DNA of 64,000 bases from Amphritea japonica ATCC BAA-1530 (GTDB lineage Bacteria > Pseudomonadota > Gammaproteobacteria > Pseudomonadales > Balneatricaceae). The stretch is from assembly GCF_016592435.1 (NCBI RefSeq), contig NZ_AP014545.1, positions 2,674,693 through 2,738,692 on the forward strand. Direction: 5' to 3'. Shown here one piece after another: positions 36,556-44,780 of the stretch. The notes under the pieces are model-generated. The model was not told the origin of the DNA. It ran no database searches and worked only from the letters and a program-made list of their open reading frames with translations. Every line of letters begins with the position of its first letter. Position 1 is the stretch's first letter. Both the position numbers and the translations under genes were made by a program.

Positions 36556-39027
36556 TTATGACTTTTCTTTAGCGCATTCCCTGATGCTTCGTATTATTCT
36601 ATCTTTACTTTCTTGAGGGTATCTAGATAGATCCTTTTCAATTACTTTAATAGCATCTGTAATATTACCATTGAGAGCAAAAACATAGGACTCGTATTTA
36701 TTAAATGTCCTTGAGGATACGTTTTTTCTCTTCCTAATATTCCGAAGCCTTAAAACACCTTCAGTAAGTAGTTCAATGTTTTTGTACTTAATCGCCAAGT
36801 CACACATTGCTAATAAGGGATAGTGGTTGTCTGGCCGCATATCTACACAGTCACCTATCTTATCCAGGGCCTCCACCTCTTTTCCTTCTACTTTAGCTAG
36901 AAACACGGCTTCTGATATATCAGCTATTTCATTAGATTGTTCTGAATCGATAATTCTCAAGTTTTCTATCAGGCTTTTCAATGTGGAAGCATGCTTTTGG
37001 GCATTCTCAGAGTTCACGAGGCAGTTGAAATACGCCTGAGTATGAAATTGATTACCTCTATGCCCTTCATAGTTATTCTTTGCATAACCTAAAGCCAGAT
37101 CATATTCTTCAAGCTGAACATAAATTTGCACAATTTCGCGCTTAGCTCGATCACTAACATATTTGGCATCAACAATAATTTCAAATTTCTCCAAGGCTTC
37201 CTTCAGGCGACCGCTAAGCCTGTAGTAGAAACCTAACAGGAAAGTATGCTCGTCACCCTTTATATTCTGAACTTCCGAGAGCATTCTGCGATTTTTCTTT
37301 TTGGCCAAGGCTAGGCACAAGTAGTATCTAATGTCTTGTAGAACTCGATACTCAAGAGACTTTTCTTTCTGAAGAATTATATCAGCCAGTTCAATTATTC
37401 TATCTAAGTTCCCCTTACTGTAATAAAGGTCCTTCATGCAACGAAGGTAATGTGAGGGTATTAATAACTTCTCATCAATTTCGATATTATTTTTAAGGGC
37501 TTCCTTTAGTGTAAATATATACTCTGATGAATCCCTTTCGAAAACATCATCGGAATCGACTATTAACTTAACTTGACTCTGAATCACCTCCAAAACTTCT
37601 TCTTTTAACTTAATTCTATTTCTCTTAATATAGTCGCGAACTATATCGTTAAGGCGAATAATTTCCCCATCGAGGCCAATTAACTCAACTATGTGTTCAG
37701 CAGCCAATCTTTCCAGAATAGGATAATATTTCTCCTCTGAAACTAAAGAAAAAATAAAATCTGAACTAATAACCTCAAACTGCGCCAAAAGCCTAATAAA
37801 ATCTAGAACATCTTCTTTATTCTCGTACTTATTAAGAAGAATGGATGCTTTATCAGTATTGAATTCAGAAATTGTTGGTATTTTATCTATTATCTTGGTC
37901 GCCGGATCATCTTTTAATACATCAACAGCAAACATTGCCTGATCTGGAAACCCTGACAATAAGGCAGATATGTCTTCAAAGCTTACTTTATCAAGACTAA
38001 CTTCATACAACTCCAAGAGCTGCTTAAACAGCCGTTTTCTTTCATTGGAGTTAAGCTCATTTAACTCTACAAAATAGAAACTTTCATTTCTTGGTCTGTT
38101 TTTAAAGTTGACATTGTACCTTGATGATATACAAAAAATTGGAAATCCGTTCTTTTTATAAGAATCAACAACCTCTACAAACCAGTCTGATACGCACCTT
38201 TCATAATTTACTATGCAGCCATCGTCCACAAGATAAATCAACTCTTTTGAGTTGTAAGCCGAGTCCATTACTTTGTGTATGATCTGTATTTTTTCTTCCA
38301 TCGTTTTATCAGCTAATGAAAAAATATTTTTATCGAGATCAACCAAACCAAGGTCATTAATTTTCAAAATGAAATCTTCAATCGAAACATTTCTATCAAG
38401 AAGTATTGAGGAGGGTTTATTGGAACACTCTGTAATATTTGTTTTATATAATGCTCTGTGAAGAAATGTTCGTCTTCCTACGCCAGAAAATCCAGAGACT
38501 ATTATTGTTGTAGGTTTTTCTTTATCAAAGTCATGAATTCTCTCTTCAAATTTTTCTTGATGATCGTTCCTTCCAACGAATATAGTATTTCTCTTTTTAA
38601 GCTGAGGATGTTTCGACCAACTAAGCTCTCTTAATTTATTGTGAATTCTTTTAGATGCAACTTGCGCTCGTTTAATAGGCTTTAGATTATAGTTATCTCT
38701 TAGCCAGTCAGGAATACGAACATCCTCATAGGTTAGCCTGTCATCAATAATAATAGGGAATATCTTATTTAAGCTTTCATCATCTAAACGAATCTTAGCT
38801 TCAACGACTTCCCTTTGAACCCAAGACGATGATAATGCACTTTCAGATAGAAAAATCACAAAAATGCTCGAATTATCCAACCCTTTGAGTATTTCATCCA
38901 ATGGCTTTTCACCTTCTTCGAAGGTGAACTCATCATAAATTATATTATCTTTACCCAGCCATTTCGCGACATTTCTTACATATCCGTCTTTGTCTTTACT
39001 TGAGTGTGATAAAAAAGCCTTGATCAT
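36556..39027 (-). CDS. TIR-domain NTPase with C-terminal helical repeats (defence-type)
   Basis: 823 residues. Residues 1-135 are a TIR domain: KAFLSHSSKDKDGYVRNVAK, VIFLSESALSSSWVQREVVE, with Glu73 in the SxW-x3-E position that is the NADase glutamate in catalytic TIRs. Residues about 145-470 form a STAND/AAA-like NTPase: P-loop-type GFSGVGRRT at 179-187 (Arg replaces the usual Lys) and LIYLVDDG as Walker B. Residues about 500-820 are a chain of TPR-like helices. TIR-STAND proteins are immune effectors that deplete NAD upon phage detection; the C-terminal repeats would sense. The gene is clearly AT-richer than its neighbours and stands alone, as expected of transferred defence genes. CGGAG six bases before the ATG supports the start. 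Confidence 0.85.
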   Translation of the reverse strand: MIKAFLSHSSKDKDGYVRNVAKWLGKDNIIYDEFTFEEGEKPLDEILKGLDNSSIFVIFLSESALSSSWVQREVVEAKIRLDDESLNKIFPIIIDDRLTYEDVRIPDWLRDNYNLKPIKRAQVASKRIHNKLRELSWSKHPQLKKRNTIFVGRNDHQEKFEERIHDFDKEKPTTIIVSGFSGVGRRTFLHRALYKTNITECSNKPSSILLDRNVSIEDFILKINDLGLVDLDKNIFSLADKTMEEKIQIIHKVMDSAYNSKELIYLVDDGCIVNYERCVSDWFVEVVDSYKKNGFPIFCISSRYNVNFKNRPRNESFYFVELNELNSNERKRLFKQLLELYEVSLDKVSFEDISALLSGFPDQAMFAVDVLKDDPATKIIDKIPTISEFNTDKASILLNKYENKEDVLDFIRLLAQFEVISSDFIFSLVSEEKYYPILERLAAEHIVELIGLDGEIIRLNDIVRDYIKRNRIKLKEEVLEVIQSQVKLIVDSDDVFERDSSEYIFTLKEALKNNIEIDEKLLIPSHYLRCMKDLYYSKGNLDRIIELADIILQKEKSLEYRVLQDIRYYLCLALAKKKNRRMLSEVQNIKGDEHTFLLGFYYRLSGRLKEALEKFEIIVDAKYVSDRAKREIVQIYVQLEEYDLALGYAKNNYEGHRGNQFHTQAYFNCLVNSENAQKHASTLKSLIENLRIIDSEQSNEIADISEAVFLAKVEGKEVEALDKIGDCVDMRPDNHYPLLAMCDLAIKYKNIELLTEGVLRLRNIRKRKNVSSRTFNKYESYVFALNGNITDAIKVIEKDLSRYPQESKDRIIRSIRECAKEKS

Positions 39028-39432
39028 TTATATCTCCGGTTAAAATGGCTGGCTGAGTCATGACAATTTATTGTACGGCCTTACAAGGTTACAAAACTTG
39101 CTCACTTATATCGCAAGGTATCAATCAGCTGTCAAGCGTAAAATTCAGAGAAAAGCTTTCAATAAGCTACTTCATTCTCGTCCACTGAAAATGAGTAAAC
39201 TCATTTGATCAGTTGCACAGTCTTTGTTGCTTGTGACTGCGCGTATCCTTTGACTTGATAATGCCTTATCAATGAGTGCTGGGCAACTGGTCTGAAAAGG
39301 GATTTATCCATTGATAGGCAATATAGGTTAGATGTGGCCTTTTACGTTTTTGCTAGCCACGAGCAAGTTGCGAAGCAACGTCTAGCTAGCTTAACTTGTT
39401 CAGCGATCGAGCAACTGAGCGAAGCGATTCGT
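39028..39432. other. Noncoding region with repeat copy B
   Basis: About 400 bases between the TIR gene and the antitoxin gene. It holds the TIR gene promoter, repeat copy B (listed separately), and further AGCGA/GCGAAGCG short palindromes near 39400. No gene recognised. Confidence 0.5.
39336..39390 (+). repeat. Interspersed palindromic repeat, copy B
   Basis: GGCCTTTTACGTTTTTGCTA, then GCCACGAGCAAGTTGCGAAG and CAACGTCTAGCTAGC. The core is GTTGC-GAA-GCAAC. Same flanks as copies A and C. Confidence 0.65.
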
Positions 39433-39738
39433 CTAAGCGAGAATCTCTATGCCTTTCTGATCTACCATATTCAGCAGTTTTAGCGAGGGAGCGCTGGGCT
39501 TTTTCTGACCTTGTTCCCATTTCTGTACCGTTGATTTGGTGGTGTTAAGGTAGGCGGCAAATACGCCCTGGCTGGCTTTGTTTCTTTTACGGATTTGCTG
39601 GATTTCCAGAGCACTGTAATTCTTCACTGGCGGCAGGCATAAAGCATCAAATTCACGCAGGGTTATCTCGTCCATTACCCCTGCATCATTGAGGTCTTTT
39701 ACACCCTCATGTACTACTTCTAAAATTGATTTATCCAC
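39433..39738 (-). CDS. HigA/NadS-like antitoxin with XRE helix-turn-helix
   Basis: 101 residues. An N-terminal helical part and a C-terminal Cro/CI-type HTH (IQQIRKRNKASQGVFAAYLN, then TTKSTVQKWEQGQKKPS), the usual form of HigA-type antitoxins that bind both toxin and operator. It starts with GTG at 39738, overlapping by eight bases a tiny upstream frame that looks like the remains of the toxin gene. An operator-like palindrome lies further upstream. It is probably an orphan antitoxin. Confidence 0.85.
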   Translation of the reverse strand: MDKSILEVVHEGVKDLNDAGVMDEITLREFDALCLPPVKNYSALEIQQIRKRNKASQGVFAAYLNTTKSTVQKWEQGQKKPSAPSLKLLNMVDQKGIEILA

Positions 39739-39811
39739 TACCTTTTACCTCGATCAATGCGCCTGCTTTAACTGCCCATTTATTAAACGCCCCGCTCTTG
39801 AATATTCGCAT
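39731..39811 (-). pseudogene. Relic of a HigB/RelE-like toxin gene with internal deletion
   Basis: An ATG at 39811 with GGAAGGA upstream opens only 26 codons: MRIFKSGAFNKWA then VKAGALIEVKGSG. The first part resembles the N-terminus of RelE/HigB toxins of the MRIFKTKWF type, and the last part resembles the C-terminal IKAG-LIEV end of the same family. So an in-frame deletion seems to have removed the catalytic middle. The stop overlaps the antitoxin start by eight bases, the normal coupling of toxin-antitoxin pairs. Confidence 0.6.
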
Positions 39812-39851
39812 AATCATCCTTCCTGCTTTCAAGTAAGGAGCTGAATAAAGC

Positions 39852-39868
39852 ATAGCGCTTAGTGCTAT
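39852..39868. promoter_or_regulatory. Operator-like palindrome of the toxin-antitoxin locus
   Basis: ATAGCGCTTAGTGCTAT is an almost perfect 17-base palindrome, 41 bases upstream of the toxin-relic start. Its place fits autoregulation by the HTH antitoxin. Confidence 0.55.
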
Positions 39869-39965
39869 ATATAAAAATCTGCCCCTCACTTGTACAAAAA
39901 GGGAAGTTATTTAGACCCGTCTTACCTTACGAAGGTACAACTTTGCTAGTATAGGCAAGTATTTA

Positions 39966-40037
39966 AAGAAGGCTTTAGGTTTTTTCTAGCTACTAGCAAG
40001 TCGCGAAGCGACGTCTGGCGAGTCGAACTTGTTCGAC
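39966..40037 (+). repeat. Interspersed palindromic repeat, copy C
   Basis: AAGAAGGCTTTAGGTTTTTT, then CTAGCTACTAGCAAGTCGCG and AAGCGACGTCTGGCG. Core GTCGC-GAA-GCGAC, followed by a second hairpin GTCGAAC-TT-GTTCGAC. It matches copy A in the 5' flank and copy B in the core. Confidence 0.65.
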
Positions 40038-40120
40038 GTTCTAGCCCAGCTTCAAGCTATACACTTCAATATATTAAGTACTTGGTCTTTCTGTACGACC
40101 AATACAACAACGGGACTTTT

Positions 40121-41182
40121 ATGCTCTGGTTTACCCTGTTTATCATCCTCTCGCTGATCGCGCTTTGGGCTTTCATTAAGGTCGCTGTCACCGGTGAAGA
40201 TCTGTCGCAATATGACACGCCGGTTGAGCCGCTGTTTTACGATAAGCCAGCTTCGCCACCCCACTTTGAGCTTGAGAAGCAGTTCACTAATGTCGACCCT
40301 GCCTTTGCCAAGCTATCAAAACAGCAGCAGTTACTGGCCATGCGTAAAGCGATGGATAAAGCTGGTCTGAGAGGCACAACCACGGCTAACTTCGTCAGCG
40401 CTGATACCGCCCCGGTTGAGGGGGAATGGGTGATGGCCCCGGACGCAGACCCGGATAAGCGGTTGCTCTATATTCACGGGGGTGGCTTTATGATGGGCAG
40501 CCCACAAAGTCACCGCATCATCACCAGCAAGCTGGCCGAGATCACGGGTGCGGCAGTGTTTGCGGTTAACTACCGGAAGATACCTGAGAATGCCCGCCTT
40601 GAGGGTGTTGAAGACTGTCAGGATATCTATCGCTGGTTGCTGAATAACGGTCCGCAAGGCGAGAAACCTGCCGGACAGCTCCTGCTTGTTGGCGATTCTG
40701 CCGGGGCCAGTCTGGCTTTCTGTCTGCTGGCCTGGATTCGCGATAACCAGTTACTAGCACCTGCTGCCGCTGTGGCACTCTGCCCGACAACGGACAGCAC
40801 AGTTTCCAGCCCTAGCATCATCAACAACTTAAACCGCGATGTGATGCTACAAAGCTTCTTTAAACCGATGGTTAAAGTCCCCAAAACCATGCTGTTATTA
40901 ACTGGCTGGATCAGTGCCCGGGTGCGGCCCAGTGACCCTGTTATATCACCGATTCACGGCGACCTCGCCGGACTCCCCCCACTGCTGATACAAGCCAGTG
41001 ATACTGAATGCCTGATCGATGATGCCCGGCGCTATACCAATAAAGCACGTCTGGCGGGTAACGAGGTCACGTTGCAAATATGGCAGGAGATGATGCACGA
41101 CTGGCACCTGTTTGAACCTGAATTAGATGAAGCTAAAGATGCTTTTGAGCAGATCAGACTATTTTTGGACAAACATAGTTAA
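40121..41182 (+). CDS. Alpha/beta hydrolase, hormone-sensitive-lipase type
   Basis: 353 residues. An N-terminal hydrophobic segment (MLWFTLFIILSLIALWAFI) anchors it in the membrane. The family IV esterase marks follow: oxyanion HGGG in YIHGGGFMMGSP, nucleophile Ser in GDSAGAS, and acid/base Asp and His in ASDTECLIDDA and MMHDWHLF. It should hydrolyse short to medium acyl esters or related substrates. It stands alone and converges with the zinc-starvation operon. The ATG at 40121 is chosen because it starts the anchor and has GGGAC upstream; an earlier TTG lacks support. Confidence 0.88.
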   Translation: MLWFTLFIILSLIALWAFIKVAVTGEDLSQYDTPVEPLFYDKPASPPHFELEKQFTNVDPAFAKLSKQQQLLAMRKAMDKAGLRGTTTANFVSADTAPVEGEWVMAPDADPDKRLLYIHGGGFMMGSPQSHRIITSKLAEITGAAVFAVNYRKIPENARLEGVEDCQDIYRWLLNNGPQGEKPAGQLLLVGDSAGASLAFCLLAWIRDNQLLAPAAAVALCPTTDSTVSSPSIINNLNRDVMLQSFFKPMVKVPKTMLLLTGWISARVRPSDPVISPIHGDLAGLPPLLIQASDTECLIDDARRYTNKARLAGNEVTLQIWQEMMHDWHLFEPELDEAKDAFEQIRLFLDKHS

Positions 41183-41234
41183 TCGGTCTTGGACTTGGGG
41201 CTAAGCCCCTTACCAATTAGAGTAAAGCCCCGTC

Positions 41235-41269
41235 TGGCCAGCCGCAAAGCAGCGGTCTGGCCACTTTTT
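41235..41269 (+). terminator. Intrinsic terminator after the hydrolase gene
   Basis: TGGCCAGCCGC pairs with GCGGTCTGGCCA (one bulge) and is followed by CTTTTT. A smaller GGGGCTAAGCCCC hairpin precedes it near 41197. It sits between converging genes. Confidence 0.7.
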
Positions 41270-41280
41270 CGGCAAAACTG

Positions 41281-41841
41281 TTAAAGCTCGTTAGCCAGTT
41301 TCTTATACCCTTCCACCAGCCAGTGATTGGCGGCCACGACCGACTCGGAAAACGAGGAATAATCCGGTGGCACCTGTTCAATAGCGCTAAGATCAAACTC
41401 CGGCCCGATATTGGTCATCGGCGGCACATGCATCTGCGGCGGCAGGTCCAACCCATCGATAACACAGTTGTGGCGGATAACAGAGCCATTATGGATATGC
41501 GAGCGGAACACCACGCTGTTAAAGCCGATAAACACATCATCCCCCACTTCACAGGGACCATGAATAATTGAACGATGGGCAATGGATGTCCGCTGCCCTA
41601 TGGTCACCGCAGCACCAGATTTAGAGTGGATCACCACACCATCCTGAATATTGGAATCACGCCCGATAATAATCGGTTCCATATTGCCTTCAGCATCCAC
41701 TTCGTCCGCCCGGATAACCGCATAGGGTCCAACGAATACATTATCTTCAATAACAACCCGACCACAGATGATTGCCGTCGGATCAATAAAGGCTTTTTCA
41801 GAAACAACAGGACTAAACCCTGATGGATTTTTACGTAGCAT
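41281..41841 (-). CDS. Gamma-carbonic-anhydrase-like hexapeptide-repeat protein
   Basis: 186 residues of left-handed beta helix (repeats such as VVIEDNVFVGPYAVIRADEV and VTIGQRTSIAHRSIIHGPCE), with the three histidines expected for metal binding in VVIHSKSG and IAHRSIIHGP. Gamma enzymes can use iron or other metals, so a copy in a zinc-starvation operon is sensible. It is the last gene of hisI-pyrC-folE2-CA, two bases after folE2. The same neighbour set occurs in Zur regulons of Pseudomonas (PA5539-PA5541). Confidence 0.85.
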   Translation of the reverse strand: MLRKNPSGFSPVVSEKAFIDPTAIICGRVVIEDNVFVGPYAVIRADEVDAEGNMEPIIIGRDSNIQDGVVIHSKSGAAVTIGQRTSIAHRSIIHGPCEVGDDVFIGFNSVVFRSHIHNGSVIRHNCVIDGLDLPPQMHVPPMTNIGPEFDLSAIEQVPPDYSSFSESVVAANHWLVEGYKKLANEL

Positions 41842-41843
41842 GC

Positions 41844-42761
41844 TCAGCTTCCCCTGTTGTATTTCTGATCGATGACGACCGCATTGTGCGCATGCAGGCT
41901 TTCCTGATGCTCCACCTTAAACCAGTAATCAGTTATCTGTTCCATCCCCTCAAGACGGGTTTTAATGCGCCGTGCAGCATCTTCACAGAACATCAGGTTT
42001 TCAGCATTCAGGCGTGCAAATTCCTGCTCATCACTACGCTTCACTGCTGTCTGCACCGGTGTACCCAGCGCTTGTTCAAAACCATCAATAAGCTCAGGCA
42101 ATTCAGGAAAAGTCTGATCAGCTAATTGCAACTTCAGGTAAGCATAGGAGCGCTGACTGTGGGGTGTGGCGATGGAGCCTGCCTCAGACTGGATCCATTG
42201 TAAGAGCGCCTGTTTATCTATCGAAGCCCCTGCAAACTGACGGTCAACCGCCTCACCATATAACTGGCGTGATAAGGATGCCGAGCAGGGACAGGTGCTG
42301 GAATAAGGGAGGGTAAGTTCTAGTTGGATACTCAGGCGGCCATTATGATGTTCAGCATTTAAGGCGACCGGATAGGATTGATACCCCTGTTCGTTGCTCT
42401 GCAGGGAATCCCGTTGCAACAGCAGATCAAACTTAAGGTTAAGCCGTGCACTCTGACTGATACCCTCCTGGGACTCCACCATAAAGGACAATAACTGCGC
42501 TACCGAATTCAGGCTCAGGGGTTCGTTCGCCAAATGACGATTCATCTGCAGGTAGAGCCGTGACATATGAATACCCTTTACATCGGGGCGGTCCAGACTG
42601 ACATAGAGATCGGCCTGTGCACTGACCGGTAACGGGCTGCCATCAGCAAGGTTTAGCTTTATCGGTAAAGCGATACCTTCCATTCCCACCCATTGCAGCA
42701 TCAGAGAGTGTGAAGCCGAATGCTGGGATGCCACATCCGGAAGCGGTTTTATATTTTGCAT
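41844..42761 (-). CDS. folE2: GTP cyclohydrolase I, type B (zinc-independent)
   Basis: 305 residues, full length for FolE2. Typical features are the N-terminal LQWVGMEGIALPI, the STCPCSASLSRQL active-site cysteine segment and the C-terminal ARLNAENLMFCEDAARRIK. The enzyme starts folate synthesis from GTP and can use other metals when zinc is scarce, replacing FolE. The gene lies in an operon with other zinc-sparing paralogues and behind a Zur-box-like site. Confidence 0.93.
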   Translation of the reverse strand: MQNIKPLPDVASQHSASHSLMLQWVGMEGIALPIKLNLADGSPLPVSAQADLYVSLDRPDVKGIHMSRLYLQMNRHLANEPLSLNSVAQLLSFMVESQEGISQSARLNLKFDLLLQRDSLQSNEQGYQSYPVALNAEHHNGRLSIQLELTLPYSSTCPCSASLSRQLYGEAVDRQFAGASIDKQALLQWIQSEAGSIATPHSQRSYAYLKLQLADQTFPELPELIDGFEQALGTPVQTAVKRSDEQEFARLNAENLMFCEDAARRIKTRLEGMEQITDYWFKVEHQESLHAHNAVVIDQKYNRGS

Positions 42762-42788
42762 AGTTATCTTGTCGTAAGTGAGAAAAAA

Positions 42789-44120
42789 TCAGTGAGCGAA
42801 ATTAAGTGGCATGGCAGCCGGCTCTGAGCTCAGCTGATAGCCATCAAACACCTGTGTTCCATTGACCCATGTTGAGAGAATCCGGGAGCTGAAGCGGTGA
42901 CCATCAAAAGGCGACCAACCGCAGAGATAACGATTTGAAGCCGGACTCACAGCAGTGCTGCCTTCAGGATCGATCAATACCAGATCGGCAAAATATCCCT
43001 CGCGTAGAAAACCCCGCTCAGCAATGCCATAGCGTATCGCCGGATTGTGAGCGGTTTTTTCGACTACTTGTAGCAGGGTCAGTTGTTTGTTTTTCACATG
43101 ATCAAGCATACTCAGCAGTGCATGTTCCACCAGAGGTAAACCCGCTGGGGCCTGCATATAATCCTGCTGCTTTTCAGTCCAGGTGTGGGGCGCATGATCT
43201 GTCGCGACAATATCGATTTGCCCGGTATGCAATGCCTGGATCAGGGCGGCCCGGTCACTGGCAGATTTTACTGCCGGATTACACTTAATCAGGTTTCCCT
43301 TCGTTGGATAATCCTGATCACTGAACCAGAGATGGTGAACGCAAGCCTCGGCAGTAATCGATTTACCAGCCACCGGCCCTGGGTCAAACAGGCAGAGTTC
43401 TTGCTCAGACGTGATATGTAAAACATGCAACTGACTCTGGTATTTCTTTGCTAACGCGACGGCGTAGGAAGAGGATGCATAACAAGCCTCTGCAGACCGG
43501 ATGATCGGGTGATCTTTAATGGTTGGTTCGATACCAGCCAAACGATAGTCATTGAGATTACGTTGAATAATCGGTCCGCTCTCGCAATGAGTCACTATCA
43601 ATACCGGGCTATCACGGAAGATTGCCTCCAGTACCGCTGGTGCTTCGACCAACAGGTCCCCGGTAGATGCGCCCATAAAGACTTTTACACCGCAATGCTG
43701 AGATGGATCCAGGCGTTTAATTTCTTCCAGGTTATCCAGCGTCGCCCCCAGATAGAACGCATAGTTTGCCACTGAGTGCCGCTCTGCCAACTGGTACTTC
43801 TGCTCCAGTGCAGCCAGCGTCGTTGTGGAAGGGTCTACATTGGGCATCTCCATAAAGCTGGTTATCCCGCCAGCAACGGCTGCGCGGGATTCACTGGCAA
43901 TCGTTCCCTTATGGGTCATACCCGGCTCACGGAAATGAACCTGATCATCAATCATTCCTGGTAGTAACCAACAACCTTCGGCTTCAATAATATGATCATT
44001 GCCAGTCGCAGAAATTTCAGCGGCAATCTGATCAATTCTCTGACCACAAATCCGTACATCTGCAACAAACGCCTCGCCCTCATTAAATAGCCGGGCATGC
44101 TTTATCAGTGTTGTCTTCAT
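42789..44120 (-). CDS. pyrC: Dihydroorotase (zinc-starvation paralogue)
   Basis: 443 residues. Amidohydrolase barrel with LLPGMIDDQVHFREPGMTHK (the HxH site here reads Q-V-H-F, so the first His is replaced by Gln), GVKVFMGASTGDLLV with the carboxylated-lysine region and VATDHAPHTWTEKQ. Dihydroorotases make dihydroorotate in pyrimidine synthesis. The N-terminal start at 44120, two bases after hisI, is the coupled one; an upstream frame overlapping hisI is not credible. Its operon suggests a function in zinc limitation. Confidence 0.87.
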   Translation of the reverse strand: MKTTLIKHARLFNEGEAFVADVRICGQRIDQIAAEISATGNDHIIEAEGCWLLPGMIDDQVHFREPGMTHKGTIASESRAAVAGGITSFMEMPNVDPSTTTLAALEQKYQLAERHSVANYAFYLGATLDNLEEIKRLDPSQHCGVKVFMGASTGDLLVEAPAVLEAIFRDSPVLIVTHCESGPIIQRNLNDYRLAGIEPTIKDHPIIRSAEACYASSSYAVALAKKYQSQLHVLHITSEQELCLFDPGPVAGKSITAEACVHHLWFSDQDYPTKGNLIKCNPAVKSASDRAALIQALHTGQIDIVATDHAPHTWTEKQQDYMQAPAGLPLVEHALLSMLDHVKNKQLTLLQVVEKTAHNPAIRYGIAERGFLREGYFADLVLIDPEGSTAVSPASNRYLCGWSPFDGHRFSSRILSTWVNGTQVFDGYQLSSEPAAMPLNFAH

Positions 44121-44122
44121 CA

Positions 44123-44542
44123 CTAAGAGGCTTCTCCAATCACGACTACCTCGCCCTGCTCCGGTTTCACGGCCAGATAGAAGCAACTTGGACGGCCGGT
44201 GTGACACGCCGCACCCTGCTGATTCACCTGACAGAGAATAACATCGCCATCACAGTCGAAAGACATACTCACCAACGTCTGCGTATGACCACTGGTCGCG
44301 CCCTTTTCCCAAAAACAGTTACGGCTGCGGGACCAATACACCATGCGCCCGGTTGCCAGGGTTCTATCCAGCGCCGTACTGTTCATCCAGGCCTGCATCA
44401 ATACAGCCTTACTGCTGACATCTTGCGCTATCACAGGAATCAATCCCTGTTCATTAAAACTGAGGTTCTCCACCACCTCAGCCAAAGGTAGCCTGTCGTT
44501 ATGAGCGCTGTTTTCGATACTCTGAAAAAACGCCTTAGCCAT
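44123..44542 (-). CDS. hisI: Phosphoribosyl-AMP cyclohydrolase (zinc-starvation paralogue)
   Basis: 139 residues covering the full HisI domain: AWMNSTALDRTLATGRMVYW, SRSRNCFWEKGATSGHTQ, FDCDGDVILCQV and GAACHTGRPSCF. It opens the bicyclic ring of phosphoribosyl-AMP in histidine synthesis. The three zinc cysteines are still present, so its benefit under zinc limitation may come from higher affinity or another metal. It heads the operon behind the Zur-box-like palindrome. No other his genes are near, which marks it as a regulon paralogue. Confidence 0.9.
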   Translation of the reverse strand: MAKAFFQSIENSAHNDRLPLAEVVENLSFNEQGLIPVIAQDVSSKAVLMQAWMNSTALDRTLATGRMVYWSRSRNCFWEKGATSGHTQTLVSMSFDCDGDVILCQVNQQGAACHTGRPSCFYLAVKPEQGEVVVIGEAS

Positions 44543-44619
44543 TAGATGGTATCTCCTACTTTTAACCTTGATTCAATGATTAGCTACTTATTCTTTTGAG
44601 CAACTTCAACGAAAAAAGA

Positions 44620-44634
44620 TGTTATAACATAACA
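44620..44634 (-). promoter_or_regulatory. Zur-box-like operator of the zinc-starvation operon
   Basis: TGTTATAACATAACA differs at one place from the gammaproteobacterial Zur palindrome TGTTATAnTATAACA. It lies about 80 bases upstream of hisI, where a repressor would block the promoter. Supports zinc-responsive control of the four genes. Confidence 0.75.
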
Positions 44635-44699
44635 ATTTCATAATAAAGCAGAATCAGGAATATAAGCTCATGTCGTAATCAAAGATTAATTGCGTATAT

Positions 44700-44740
44700 C
44701 TAGCCGCTAATAAGTGACGAAGTCACGTCTGGCTATTTAG
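44700..44740 (+). repeat. Interspersed palindromic repeat, copy D
   Basis: CTAGCCGCTAATAAGTGACG followed by AAGTCACGTCTGGCTATTTAG. Core GTGAC-GAA-GTCAC. It lacks the AAGAAGGC flank of copies A and C. Confidence 0.6.
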
Positions 44741-44741
44741 T

Positions 44742-44779
44742 AAAGCGCTTTAAACAAAGCGCTTTGTGTGAAGCGCTTC
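44742..44779. repeat. Three AAGCGCTT palindromes at a 14-base period
   Basis: AAAGCGCTTT starts at 44742 and 44756, and GAAGCGCTTC at 44770, each separated by four AT-rich bases. Exact spacing suggests either an operator array or a tandem repeat. Confidence 0.7.
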
Positions 44780-44780
44780 T

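Noticed and set aside
34715-40037. Insertion sequence remains
   Set aside because: No transposase fragment or target duplication was found near the repeats; they fit small palindromic elements better.
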